Below are positions 25,101 through 35,190 of a stretch of DNA of 64,000 bases, in pieces; position 1 is the first letter of the stretch; every line of letters begins with the position of its first letter. Source of the DNA: Impatiens glandulifera (taxonomy: Eukaryota > Streptophyta > Magnoliopsida > Ericales > Balsaminaceae); contig NC_061864.1 of NCBI RefSeq assembly GCF_907164915.1, positions 10,733,889-10,797,888 on the forward strand, read 5' to 3'. Both the position numbers and the translations under genes were made by a program. The notes beneath the pieces are model-generated. The model was not told the DNA's origin and did no database searches. It saw only the letters and a program-made list of their open reading frames with translations.

Positions 25101-26745
25101 GCAGGTTTTTTTTATCAAGTATTAGAGAATTCATCATTTTGATGATGTTCACATATGTTGAGTTTTAGTTTGAAAATAAAGAATCAGCTTCAGTTTTGGT
25201 TAGTACATATTTACCTAGAACATATTGCCACATTACCAAACCAACTATTCATCAAGAGAAGAATAATAAAATTCAGGTTGTTACAGGCATAGAGAATGAG
25301 ATACAGTAATGAACCATTTAGGTACACTTGACAACAACCAAATGAAAACTTTGGGGAGAAAAAGAATACCTTTCGCGGGTGGAAATCCCTCCACTTGTTC
25401 TTAGTGCCTTGACTTTTTTATCAAACAAAGATAGTTCAAATAAAGCAGCAATTGCAGCTGCTATTTGGGAAACGAAAATTGACTCTTTATTTAGAATACT
25501 AACATTATCTATTTTGTCCTCAAGAATTTCAAGTGACCGCTTCTCAGATTTATCCATTTGAGATGATTTTAATCTTTGGAGAGCAGGAAAGACTAATAAG
25601 CCCAAAGAAATGTCCAACACCCACTGTTTAAGCATGTTAGCTGAATAAAGTTTTCCATTAATTTCTCCATACAGCACAGAAAGCTGATAACCTAACCATG
25701 TCATTACACCAGCCAGAATGGGACATTTAAAACTCATGGTAGCTGTATGCAGGTGCTTTTGCTCTGAATCAAATAGCAAAGCAGCTGATCCATCAGCTTC
25801 CCTGACAATTGCTTTCAAACAAAGTTTGAATAGCAAGACTACATGGTCCCTCATAGGTGCATCAATCACAACACCATAACGAGGCGAATTCATGATTACC
25901 CACCTTGAAAATTTCTGTTCATTAGCCATTCCTGAACATAAAAGTACCCTAAGCATGCTATATGAATAGAAAGAAGGATAATTATTCCAGTTTTCGGTTT
26001 CCCTCCTAATGAGACACAGTTCCGACGGAAGAAGGCTGAAACAGTCCCCTCCAAACAAAGACCTAGCATCCATTTCTTCGCTTCCAAAGAAATTGGCACA
26101 TTCTGCTGATAACACCCGCGGCAACGTAAAGGTCCTGTCGGAACTACCATCATGAATAGAACTAACAACACCAGGACAATCACGGTAGAAGAAATTCGAG
26201 AAGTTGCCATAGTCGTCGAAGGAGAAACATAGGTCTGCATTTGACGGGGGCAGTTCTTGAACGAAACTCCTCTGTTTGGTTAGCTCATCGGATGACTGTA
26301 GAGTTTCGTGATAACGAAACGATCCGAGGAGCTCCAGATCTAAAACGGCTGAAGAGGACGGACATTGGAGAGAGTGACGAAACAGGGACTCCGGCGGAAC
26401 GAGGTGATGAGGATTGAAAGGGCAAGTGGAGAGGTTGTCGTCAGCTGTAGCAACATTGGCAGTGCCGAGAAAAGAAGATATGGAATCAACAGTTGATTCA
26501 GCCAGACGAATTACTTCCTTGAGAGAAGCGAGAGAGGAAGTGAGGTCAGGCGGCGGAGGCGGAGGCGCGGTGGAGGAGATAAAAGTTGAGGCGTGGTGGT
26601 GGTGGTGGTGATAGTACTGGGGAGGAGGAAATGGGTGAAAGCTGGGGTAAGAATTAGGGTTAGGGTTAGGGTTTGAAGGTGGAAATGAGAAGGGGGGAGA
26701 TGGAAATGGAGTTGAAGGATTCATGGTGAAGGGAACTGCGTCCAT
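22102..26745 (-). CDS. SNRNP48: U11/U12 small nuclear ribonucleoprotein 48 kDa protein, 4 exons
   Basis: This subunit of the minor-spliceosome U11/U12 di-snRNP recognises U12-type 5' splice sites. Exons on the minus strand: 26745-25370, 24574-24463, 24024-23917, 22662-22102. They join in frame to 718 aa. The N-terminus is Pro/Asn/His-rich. A CHHC zinc finger follows with C108, H114, H124 and C128, spaced CX5HX9HX3C as in U11-48K. The middle holds the conserved helical region. Exon 2 encodes a conserved block (RADEERKRRPNYKPVIEHDG) and exon 3 a basic block (ERDYKRRRMSYRGKK). The C-terminus is rich in Arg, Asp, Ser and Lys. The second intron appears to use a GC donor at 24462-24461. An alternative start at 26724 (MNPSTPF) is possible. 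A MULE terminal repeat begins only 66 bp upstream of the ATG. Confidence 0.92.
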
Positions 26746-26810
26746 GAGAAGAGAAGGGAAGGGAAAAGGACGAATGATTTTGTAATTAAAGGACAACGAG
26801 TGAAAGAAAC

Positions 26811-27186
26811 GGGAAATTTGATAATATAACCCTAAAAAGAAGCTAATTTTGATATTTAACCTCCATAATAAACTTTTTGATTTTTAACCCTTTTTTTAAA
26901 TTTTTTCCAATTTTACCCTTAATAACCTTTTTACATATTTTTTTTTTTCCTCTTTTCCTTTTCTTTTCCTTCCTTTCCCCCATTTCCTTTCTTTCTTCCC
27001 GTTTTCCTCTTCCCCTGAAGCCGCGGCGACCGTTGGCTTTCCCCGAGCATCCCGACCATTCTTCCGGTCCTTTCTTCCTGCCGAGCATCCCGACGATCGT
27101 CAAGCCACAGCCGGACGATCTCCAAGCACGATCTCCAAGCACCAGCCGGACGTTCTTCGTTTCTCGTTCGAATCATTCAGAGACCT
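26811..27186 (+). repeat. Pack-MULE left terminal inverted repeat
   Basis: This 376-bp arm matches the reverse complement of 30581-30956 along its whole length with a few small differences. The outer half is AT-rich with long T runs on the plus strand. The inner half is GC-rich (CCGCGGCGACCGTTGGC). Together with its partner it could form a long hairpin if transcribed through. Confidence 0.88.
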
Positions 27187-27302
27187 GAGGTTAGTTCTCC
27201 TTTCTCGTTCTAATCATTTAGTTTAGTTTAGGGATTAATGATTACTGCAATATGCCTAGATTACTGAAGTTTAGTTTAGGGATTGCTTCATTTCGGAAAT
27301 GC

Positions 27303-27652
27303 TTAGTTAGTTTAGGGTTTGGGCGTGGGGTTTGGGCGTGGGGTTTGGGCTGGGGCTGGGGCGTGGGGCGTGGGGCGTGGGGCGTGGGGCTTGGGGCTTG
27401 GGGTTGGGCGTTGGGCGTTGGGCGTTGGGCGTTGGGCGTTGGGCGTTGGGCGTTGGGCGTTGGGCGTTGGGCGTTGGGCGTTGGGCGTTGGGCGTGGGCG
27501 TGGGCGTGGGCGTGGGCGTGGGCGTGGGCGTGGGCGTGGGCGTGGGCGTGGGCGTGGGCGTGGGGCGTGGGGCGTGGGGCGTGGGCGTGGGCGTGGGCGT
27601 GGGCGTGGGCGTGGGCGTGGGCGTGGGCGTGGGCGTGGGGCGGGGGCGTGGA
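27303..27652 (+). repeat. G-rich tandem arrays of 7-bp and 6-bp units
   Basis: After a short irregular GGGCGTGG-rich start there are about 12 copies of the heptamer GGGCGTT (about 27404-27490). They are followed by two runs of the hexamer GGGCGT (about 27491-27560 and 27580-27640), separated by GGGGCGT units. Every unit carries a GGG run with 3-4 nt spacers, the pattern needed for G-quadruplexes. Open frames in several phases here come only from the repeat. Confidence 0.92.
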
Positions 27653-27959
27653 ATTTTCCAATAGAAGAATTGAATTTCTGTTGTGAAGTTCTTACAAGTT
27701 AAGATAGCTTCTTGTGTATTATCATTTCTCACAATCCTCTTGTGTTTGCTAATCTAGCTAGAAGAGTATAGGAATATTAAAAACTAAAATGGTTTCACCT
27801 GGCCGGAGGATCATGCACAAAGCTGTTTTTTCAGTCATTTATTACTCTATATGTCATTTGCATGCAACCGATGGTAGAGAACAGCCCATATTTGGATTGA
27901 ACATGATTCTTCTTCAGTTTTTGGTGAAGCCACTGTGGAGATTATAGCTAATTTTATTG

Positions 27960-28892
27960 TAATTCTTGTTTTCTTTAAGGGAACTCAAAGCTTTACAGTG
28001 CGCATGTTTCACAAATGGTTGTCCTTAACTCTAATGTGACTCATCCATTAGGATTATTGAATGATCCTAATGCTTTTCCAGTTGATGGGTTTAGCGGGTC
28101 TTTGGTTGAGTTTATGGTCAAAGAAACTGAGAAGCTTCATGCTCGTGTATCCACCTTTAAAGTATCCACAGGTAAACTAGTTCAATATTTAGTGTTCATC
28201 ATTCATCTAGTTGATCTTATGCTGGTTCTTTGTCAGGTTCTTCATCTAATTGGTCGCCTGATCAATATTAACAGGAAAGTATGGGATATATATGTACTTT
28301 AAAAACCTTCTTCCCAGATTGGTTAAGGAAGGAGATGATGGTAATTGTGGATCAACAGCAGTATGTGACACAATTTGTCTTCAGGTATAGTCTATAAAGA
28401 TATAGATATAGATATGGTATCCCCATTGATCAATTTGACGAATTCGTGTCAATTCTTCTTCCAGGCCCTTTCGAAGAGAATTCACTATGGGAAATTTGTA
28501 GCAGAGGCTAAGTTTCGAGCTTCGCCCGAGGACTATACAAGTGCAATAAAAGCACAACTAAGTGTGTGGGAGCACTTACATAAAGTTCCTGTTAGTTGTT
28601 ACAATAGAGGTCAATTAATGAACTTTTGATATTGTCTTTGTTGTAGGACCGAAAATGGCTGATGGATTTACTTACATATCCAATGGTTGAAGAAGCAGTG
28701 AAGAGAATGGTGGAGATAAAATCGAAAACTCATGGTCAAGAAGTGGTGATTAATCAGGGAGATGAACTGGTTTCAGGTTCAGATCCGAATTACAGAATAA
28801 AACCAAACTTGGTTGGGGATTTGTATGGAGATTGGATCATGCCATTGACAAAGGAAGTTCAAGTTGAGTATTTGTTAAGAAGACTTGATTGA
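27960..28892 (+). pseudogene. Captured, broken chorismate mutase gene
   Basis: Chorismate mutase converts chorismate to prephenate for Phe and Tyr synthesis. Recognisable blocks in order are GFSGSLVEFMVKETEKLHAR (about 28090-28150), ININRKVWDIY (about 28262), LLPRLVKEGDDGN, SKRIHYGKFVAEAKFRASPE (about 28470) and the C-terminal VGDLYGDWIMPLTKEVQVEY ending at a stop codon (28890-28892). Some intron borders are preserved, so the copy came from genomic DNA and not from mRNA. It is broken: the N-terminal part and transit peptide are missing, a piece after the first block is lost, and a frameshift lies near 28287. It is unlikely to encode an active enzyme. Confidence 0.85.
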
Positions 28893-28895
28893 CAT

Positions 28896-28896
<1 letters not shown>

Positions 28897-28928
<32 letters not shown>

Positions 28929-28929
28929 T
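28897..28929 (+). repeat. (AAT)n microsatellite
   Basis: About ten AAT repeats directly after the chorismate mutase fragment, inside the Pack-MULE. Confidence 0.9.
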
Positions 28930-29463
28930 GTTATTAGATTACTTACTACTTATGTATTATAAATCAATGCCCTAATGTTTGGCCTCCCCTGTTTTAGAAC
29001 AAAACAAAGTCTTATCTATTGCCGACCAATGAATGATGTCTTAATCTTATATTAATTAATTATATTTGTATGTTTATTTCAGATTTCAATATGATTTCCT
29101 TATTTATATTATTATTGATCTTTTGAGAAAAGAAAATGAAAGTGTAATAAGGAAGAGGACGCCTAATGAAACAAGTATGAACTGGATAACACTAACTGCT
29201 CTGCTGTTTGTATTCATTTCCAGATCCATCTATTAATTATATATGTTAACTAAGTTTAAGATTCAAGTTACTTGTTAATAATTAGCTAAAAATGAAACTT
29301 AGATTTAGTATCATAATTAATACAAACTAATTTCATGAGACAGAATATAATAATCCACTGAATAACAAACTAAAATAAGCATACAAAATTCCAACAAATT
29401 TGCTAAGCTGAAACTTTGTCTAACCAATTGTAGGTTCACAACTTTGTCTAACCGATTGTAGGT

Positions 29464-30580
29464 TCACTTGGGTGGTTTGCTCCATGTTTGTTTCTGTTCC
29501 TCAAGACTTCCAACAACTGCCGATTGTTGTCTGTCGGCTAGCCGAGCCACAAAATGATCATAGCATGCAATTGAATCCACATTTTCCAAAATTCTAACCA
29601 TTTTTCCCATATTAGCATCAGTAATAATTGTCTGCCCATCTTCAGATTCTAATCCCATTGCCATTACTACAACAGACTTCTCTATAAATTTGAGACGGTC
29701 GCCAGCCATTACTACTGCACCTAATATTTCACCTTAAAACATGCCCTGCAGAATAACATAAACAAATGCCAATTATTTATTGTATACAAACTAGTGTAAC
29801 CAACCAATGAATGGATGTCAACTTACCACATGTTGATATCTGTGTTTCTTTTGTTGCAGCTTGTATAGACGAGACAGTAATCGTTTAGCTAAAAAAGCTT
29901 CGGGCGTCTTCTTGTTGATACGAAGCCTTTCTAGAATCACGGGGAATTCACTGAGCTTACGCTGGACACTCAATGGGATAAGTGTGATGTTAAGATCAGA
30001 TTCGAAAACTGTTTTCGCAGCCATGGGATCAAGAAACATGTTGAATTCTGCAAATTTGTTTGCGGGAATTGTAAAGATATTGCCATTTTCTGTATTTTTA
30101 TGATCACCACTTCTTATGTGTCCACCATTTATAAAGACCTCCTGCATCACATCCAGAACCGTCAAGATTTTTTATATAAGTTCAGGATGATCAGTATCCC
30201 GAGGAGCTCCATATTTTACTGAGTTCTCAGAAGTAAACCTGAAACCAAAAGAAAAATAATAAAGGTTAAATGCTTTTGTCGTTTTTTTACCCAAACAATC
30301 TTTAAATGCAATTTACAAGGACAGTTTACCTTCGTGGGCTTCGTGGTAAATCACGAGCTAATCCATAAAGGGTGTCTGAGTCGAGGAATCCACCATTACC
30401 ATTAGGGATAGCTTGAGTGTACTTGCAATCACCAACAGCCGAGAAAATAGAGTCAGATTGGTTCATTGGAAGTACATCTCCTAGACCAACAGGAATGTCA
30501 TTGCGACCCTTTATGTGTAGTAAATCATAGATGACATCTATGGTTGCTGCATTTGCCCAGCCAGTAGCAGACACAAGTAT
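29464..30580 (-). pseudogene. Captured, broken inosine-uridine nucleoside hydrolase gene (NSH3-like)
   Basis: Read on the minus strand from the inner edge of the right TIR, the blocks are SATGWANAATIDVIYDLLH and GGFLDSDTLYGLARDLPRS (exon to about 30330). Next comes a segment around FNMFLDPMAAKTVFESDLNI (about 30165-29827). The last block contains ILENVDSIACYDHF and ends at a stop codon at 29464. These match the plant cell-wall or cytosolic nucleoside hydrolases that cleave purine and pyrimidine ribosides. It is a fragment: the N-terminal half is absent, a deletion and stop lie near 30175, and a further stop interrupts the start of the last exon near 29740. Intron positions are retained, so capture was from genomic DNA. 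Confidence 0.82.
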
Positions 30581-30956
30581 AGGTCTCTGAATGATTCGAA
30601 CGAGAACGAGAAACAAAGAACGTCCGGCTGGTGCTTGGAGATCGTCCGTCTGTGGCTTGGCGATCGTCGGGATGCTCGGCAGGAAGAAAGGGACCGGAAG
30701 AATGGTCGGGATGCTCGGGGAAAGCCAACGGTCGCCGCGGCTTCAGGGGAAGAGGAAAACGGGAAGAAAGAAAGGAAATGGGAGGGAAAGGAAGGAAAAG
30801 AAAAGGAAGAAAAAAAAAAGAAAAAAAAATATGTAAAAAAGTTATTAAGGGTAAAATTGGAAAAAATTTAAAAAAAGGGTTAAAAATCAAAAAGTTTATT
30901 ACGAAGGTTAAATATCAAAATTAGCTTCTTTTTAGGGTTATATTATCAAATTTCCC
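30581..30956 (-). repeat. Pack-MULE right terminal inverted repeat
   Basis: Inverted partner of 26811-27186. Its inner edge abuts the nucleoside hydrolase fragment without a spacer, so the captured exon begins exactly where the TIR ends. Confidence 0.88.
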
Positions 30957-30965
30957 TTTTTAAAT

Positions 30966-32267
30966 GGATAAATGATAAATTTAGGAGTATAGTTGTAGAG
31001 TTTTCTCAAATTTAGGACTCTCCTAATTTTTTATCATTTAAAGAACTCTATTTACATTATTTAGTTATATTTAGGACTACCACTCAATCCGTTAAATTAT
31101 TATTTAACGTTATTGACACATATCATTACTTTTTATTATATTTTATTACATCAAACAAACAGAACCTAATTTATTTGTTATTATTAAACAAACAACTTAA
31201 TAGGCCAGAGGGTTCCTTTCTTTATCAGTACACCAAAGAAGGGCGGTCACAGCGGTGAACTCGGTGACAGTTATTCGCTGGTGGAACTAGAGATCCTTGG
31301 AGATGTTAATGAGGAAGTTGATTTTAAAGGCCCTAACTAGGAAGATCATGAAGATACCGCCGCCGTGGAGACTTGATGATGAAGACGAATTAGTGGAAGA
31401 GAAGAAACAAGTGGATCTACATCTATTAGGGCTAAAAGTAAAGTAAAATCTACACTAGATTCAAATAAACCTCTTTGATTTGATCATGTACAGTAAATAT
31501 AGAACTAGTTAATTGATGATTCCTGAAATGTTAATTATCCTTATCTTAAAACAATATAAGATTGATCTATTCAATTTCATTTTTTCATAGCTCTGAGTTT
31601 AATCGGATTTTGATATCAATAGTTAATCATGAGTTAAACAAATCTATTAACTCCGCTCTCGTGGCATTATCGTGAGTCAAACAAATCTTATGGCAGAGCT
31701 CTCTTTATATTTATTTATATATATATATATATACCAGTTGAGTAGTAGAACAGAACAGAACAGTCTACTCGTTTATCAGTAAAAGCAACAAAAGTTCCCT
31801 CTTCTCTGTCGGCATCCTCGGCTGTTGCTTTTATCTTCAACATTCAACAATGATGACGGTTGACGACAGTGATGGTATGCATTCACAGTCCAATCACCTT
31901 GAACAATTTTAGTGCAACTCGTCTTCTTATGGGCTATGATGATGGGAGAAAGAGAGGAGATTAAAATTTCATTGAAGAAATTCAATTCCAGTGAAAGGAG
32001 AGCGATTTGGAGATTGGAGGAGTCTCCGACCGGTTAGTTGTTTGTTTAATAATAATAATAAATTAATTAATTTATGTTTAATTGATGTAATAAAATATAA
32101 TAAAAATAAATGTGATGGATAAACAACGTTAAATAATTTAACGGAATTAGCGGTAATCCTAAATATAACTAAATAATGTAAGGAGAGTTCTTTAAATGAT
32201 AAAAAATTAGAAAAGTCTTAAATTTAACAAAACTCTGTAACTATAGTCCTAAATTTATCATTTATCC
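30966..32267. mobile_element. Second TIR element, MULE-like, non-autonomous
   Basis: Inverted repeats of about 232 bp (30966-31197 and 32036-32267) both begin GGATAAATGATAAATTTAGG read inward. They are flanked by a target duplication, CTTTTTAAAT on the left (30956-30965) and the same word with one extra T on the right (32268-32278). A 10-11 bp duplication plus long TIRs indicates the Mutator superfamily. The 840-bp interior has GC-richer stretches but no convincing protein; a fragment of unknown origin may be present. It inserted immediately next to the Pack-MULE end. Confidence 0.75.
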
Positions 32268-32298
32268 CTTTTTTAAATACAAGAGTTACTAATAACTA

Positions 32299-33600
32299 CT
32301 AGCATTTTTCCCGTGCATTTGCACGAGTATTAATATAAAAATCGTGAAAAAAAATTACGGATAACATTTTTTATTTTATTTTTAACGGTTTTAAGTTTAT
32401 GGGTGGGTCAACCCACAATCCGACCCAAGTATCCATTTACTCAACACCTATATAGATTAGTTAGTTAAAAAGTTGAACTTATATTAATATTAAAACGTCC
32501 CGCGTTTATCAAATTTGGTGTTGAATTTAAAATATAAAGTCTTTGTAGCCTAGGTGGTTAAAGAGTTGTACTTGTTTTGTTAGGTTGTAATTTTATTTTT
32601 AACCGTTTTAAATTTAAAAACGGGTCAACCCACAATCCGACCCAAGTATCCAAATTAACCACAGCTCTCGACCCGCCAATCCGGACACTTTAAAAATTAA
32701 GCATCATTATATATATATAGATTAGTTAGTTAAAAAGTTGAACTTATATTAATATTAAAACGTCCCGCGTTTATCAAATTTGGTGTTGAATTTAAAATAT
32801 AAAGTCTTTGTAGCCTAGTTGGTTAAAGAGTTGTACTTGTTTTGTTAGGTTGCAAGTTCGAAACATACCTCTAGCATTTTTAATTTTATTTTTAACCATT
32901 TTAAATTTAAAAACGGGTCAACCCACAATCCGACCCAAGTATCCAAATTAACCACAGCTCTCGACCCGCCAATCCGGACACTTTAAAAATTAAGCATCAT
33001 TATATATATATAGATTAGTTAGTTAAAAAGTTGAACTTATATTAATATTAAAACGTCCCGCGTTTATCAAATTTGGTGTTGAATTTAAAATATAAAGTCT
33101 TTGTAGCCTAGTTGGTTAAAGAGTTGTACTTGTTTTGTTAGGTTGCAAGTTCGAAACATACCTCTAGCATTTTTAATTTTATTTTTAACCGTTTTAAATT
33201 TAAAAACGGGTCAACCCACAATCCGACCCAAGTATCCAAATTAACCACAGCTCTCGACCCGCCAATCCGGACACTTTAAAAATTAAGCATCATTATATAT
33301 ATATAGATTAGTTAGTTAAAAAGTTGAACTTATATTAATATTAAAACGTCCCGCGTTTATCAAATTTGGTGTTGAATTTAAAATATAAAGTCTTTGTAGC
33401 CTAGTTGTTTAAAGAGTTGTACTTGTTTTGTTAGGTTGCAAGTTCGAAACATACCTCTAGCATTTTTAATTTTATTTTTAACCGTTTTAAATTTAAAAAC
33501 GGGTCAACCCACAATCCGACCCAAGTATCCAAATTAACCACAGCTCTCGACCCGCCAATCCGGACACTTTAAAAATTAAGCATCATTATATATATATAGA
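32299..33600 (-). mobile_element. Non-autonomous Helitron with five tandem 5' ends
   Basis: On the minus strand the element begins TCTATATATATATAATGATG (5' end at 33600) and ends in CTAG (3' end at 32299). The 3' end is preceded by the hairpin CGTGCAAATGCACG about 9 nt before CTAG. It sits between host A and T, as Helitrons do. The 5' terminal sequence is repeated at 32456, 32721, 33014, 33307 and 33600, giving units of 158 (carrying the 3' end), 265, 293, 293 and 293 bp. The 265-bp unit lacks a 28-bp stretch. No Rep/helicase gene is present. Confidence 0.78.
32801..33458 (+). repeat. tRNA-like (SINE-like) segments inside the Helitron units
   Basis: Opposite to the Helitron orientation, each full unit has a segment of about 70 bp (32801-32872, 33094-33165, 33387-33458) with a box A-like TAGCCTAGTTGG and a box B-like AAGTTCGAAAC about 40 bp apart. 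This is the internal RNA polymerase III promoter layout of tRNAs and tRNA-derived SINEs. The third copy has a mismatch in box A. It does not fold as a complete functional tRNA. Confidence 0.5.
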
Positions 33601-34641
33601 TTATCAGTTCCCTCAAATTGGTCAACTATATGCTTCGCATAACAATATATAACAATATAGATATTGTTTTGTTTCAATTGTTTGTATTATCGTCTCAATT
33701 AATTTTTTTATAAAAAAAAATAAAATTAAAGATATTGTAATAACGACATCTGTCAGCATATATAATATATAATAGAAAAGAAGGTTGAAAAGTCTAAGGA
33801 CTTGTTCTTTTTAATTATTTTAAAAATCAAACAAAATTATTTTTTTAACAATCAAATTATTCTTTCATTAATTAAAATATTAAAATATTTTTTATTTTAA
33901 ATTATTATTTTTTGTTTTATTTATATATATCAATAATCTTTAAATTCTTTTATCAAAAATAATAATTATATTCTCAAAATCATTTACCATCATTAATTCC
34001 CAATCCGAACCATACCAAAGATTGAAGCTGAAACTTACGTAGGATATTTCTCCTTAAAAGATTTAAGGATAGCAAGAGAATTAGAAATCCAATACGCAAC
34101 TCCCATCTGTTAAAAATAAGTTCAAAATAGCCTCTGTTAGAAAATTCTTGAAACTAATATTTTAATTGAAAAAGGAAATATTCAAATTAAAAATTTAACT
34201 ATAGTCTTTAAACTTCTTATGCAGTTATAGAAAATATCTGATGAGTATATTAACTTTATCAAATTATTATAAATTTAACCTTGTAAGTTTTTTTTGGGTT
34301 AAATTAGAGATAAAATTATTACAAGATACATCTACATGTCATTTCCATTATACTTAAATAACTACTTTTTCATTTTTTTTACCAAATTATTCTCACTCAT
34401 TATATTTTTATTTAATAATTAATTCATATTAAAAAAAAGTAAAAATAACTTTAATATTAAAATAATTAATTAGATAATTAATATGGTTGAATTTTAAAAT
34501 AAAAAACTTAATTTTATCCTAATAATCAAATATTGTATTCAATTTTTATTATAAATATCTTAATATTTTAATTAAATAATATATTATGTAATAAACTTAA
34601 ATATATTTATAAAATTTTGAAATATAAAATATAAAATAAAT

Positions 34642-34672
<31 letters not shown>

Positions 34673-35190
34673 AATTATAAATTGATAATGTTTTAATAAT
34701 ATTTAATAAAATATACATTATTATTTTTAAATTATATATATTGGGCCTTGTTTAATTTTGAATTATTTAAATAATTATTATTTTAATTTTCTTTTTTATC
34801 CATTAAATCATTTAATTCATTAATTAAAATATTTTTTATTTAAATTATTTATTTATTTATATATCAATATCTTTTAAATATTTTATAAAATAAAAATAAA
34901 AATAAATCTCCACTTCCTCAAAATTCATTTTCCTAACTTTATATCTTATTCAATTAAAACTTACCTAACATACTCTTAAATACATTTATTTATATATTTT
35001 AAAAAATAAATATGGTAATTAATTTACTCTGTACAAACTTTATGACGTATGATTTATGATTAGATAAGTAAGATAAATTTAGAGATATATGAGAGAGATA
35101 TTTCTGGAATCTGGACTATTAAAAAAGTTAGTCTCTCTCTATATATCTAATTTTCCCGTAGACCATAAACGAACGACGACGGAGATAAGC
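33601..35190. other. AT-rich intergenic region upstream of the CYP72A array
   Basis: This is very AT-rich with TA microsatellites and no convincing gene. The last 150 bp are the leader of the first CYP72A gene. An in-frame ATG at 35089 lies upstream of the chosen start. Confidence 0.5.

Larger units (their letters stand above)
26811..30956. mobile_element. MULE-like transposon carrying two captured gene fragments (Pack-MULE)
   Basis: The element is bounded by two 376-bp inverted repeats (26811-27186 and 30581-30956), both starting GGGAAATTTGATAATATAAC when read inward, a terminus common in plant MULEs. Total length is 4146 bp. Inside are a G-rich tandem array, a broken chorismate mutase gene (+) and a broken nucleoside hydrolase gene (-). 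No transposase is seen. That makes it non-autonomous, and cellular gene pieces between MULE-type ends fit the Pack-MULE definition. The expected 9-11 bp target duplication is not evident: the left flank is GAAAGAAAC and the right flank TTTTTAAAT. The flanks may have been rearranged. Confidence 0.82.

Noticed and set aside
27242..27732. Several overlapping open frames on both strands (Ala-His, Thr-Pro, Gly-Arg and Gly-Val repeats)
   Set aside because: They come from the GGGCGT/GGGCGTT tandem array, which lacks stops in many frames. There is no conserved protein and no gene structure.
26802..30965. Target-site duplication for the Pack-MULE
   Set aside because: Flanking words GAAAGAAAC and TTTTTAAAT do not match. 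None could be claimed.
32801..32872. Functional tRNA gene
   Set aside because: Box A- and B-like words are present, but no complete cloverleaf, anticodon arm or acceptor stem could be drawn. It repeats with the Helitron unit.
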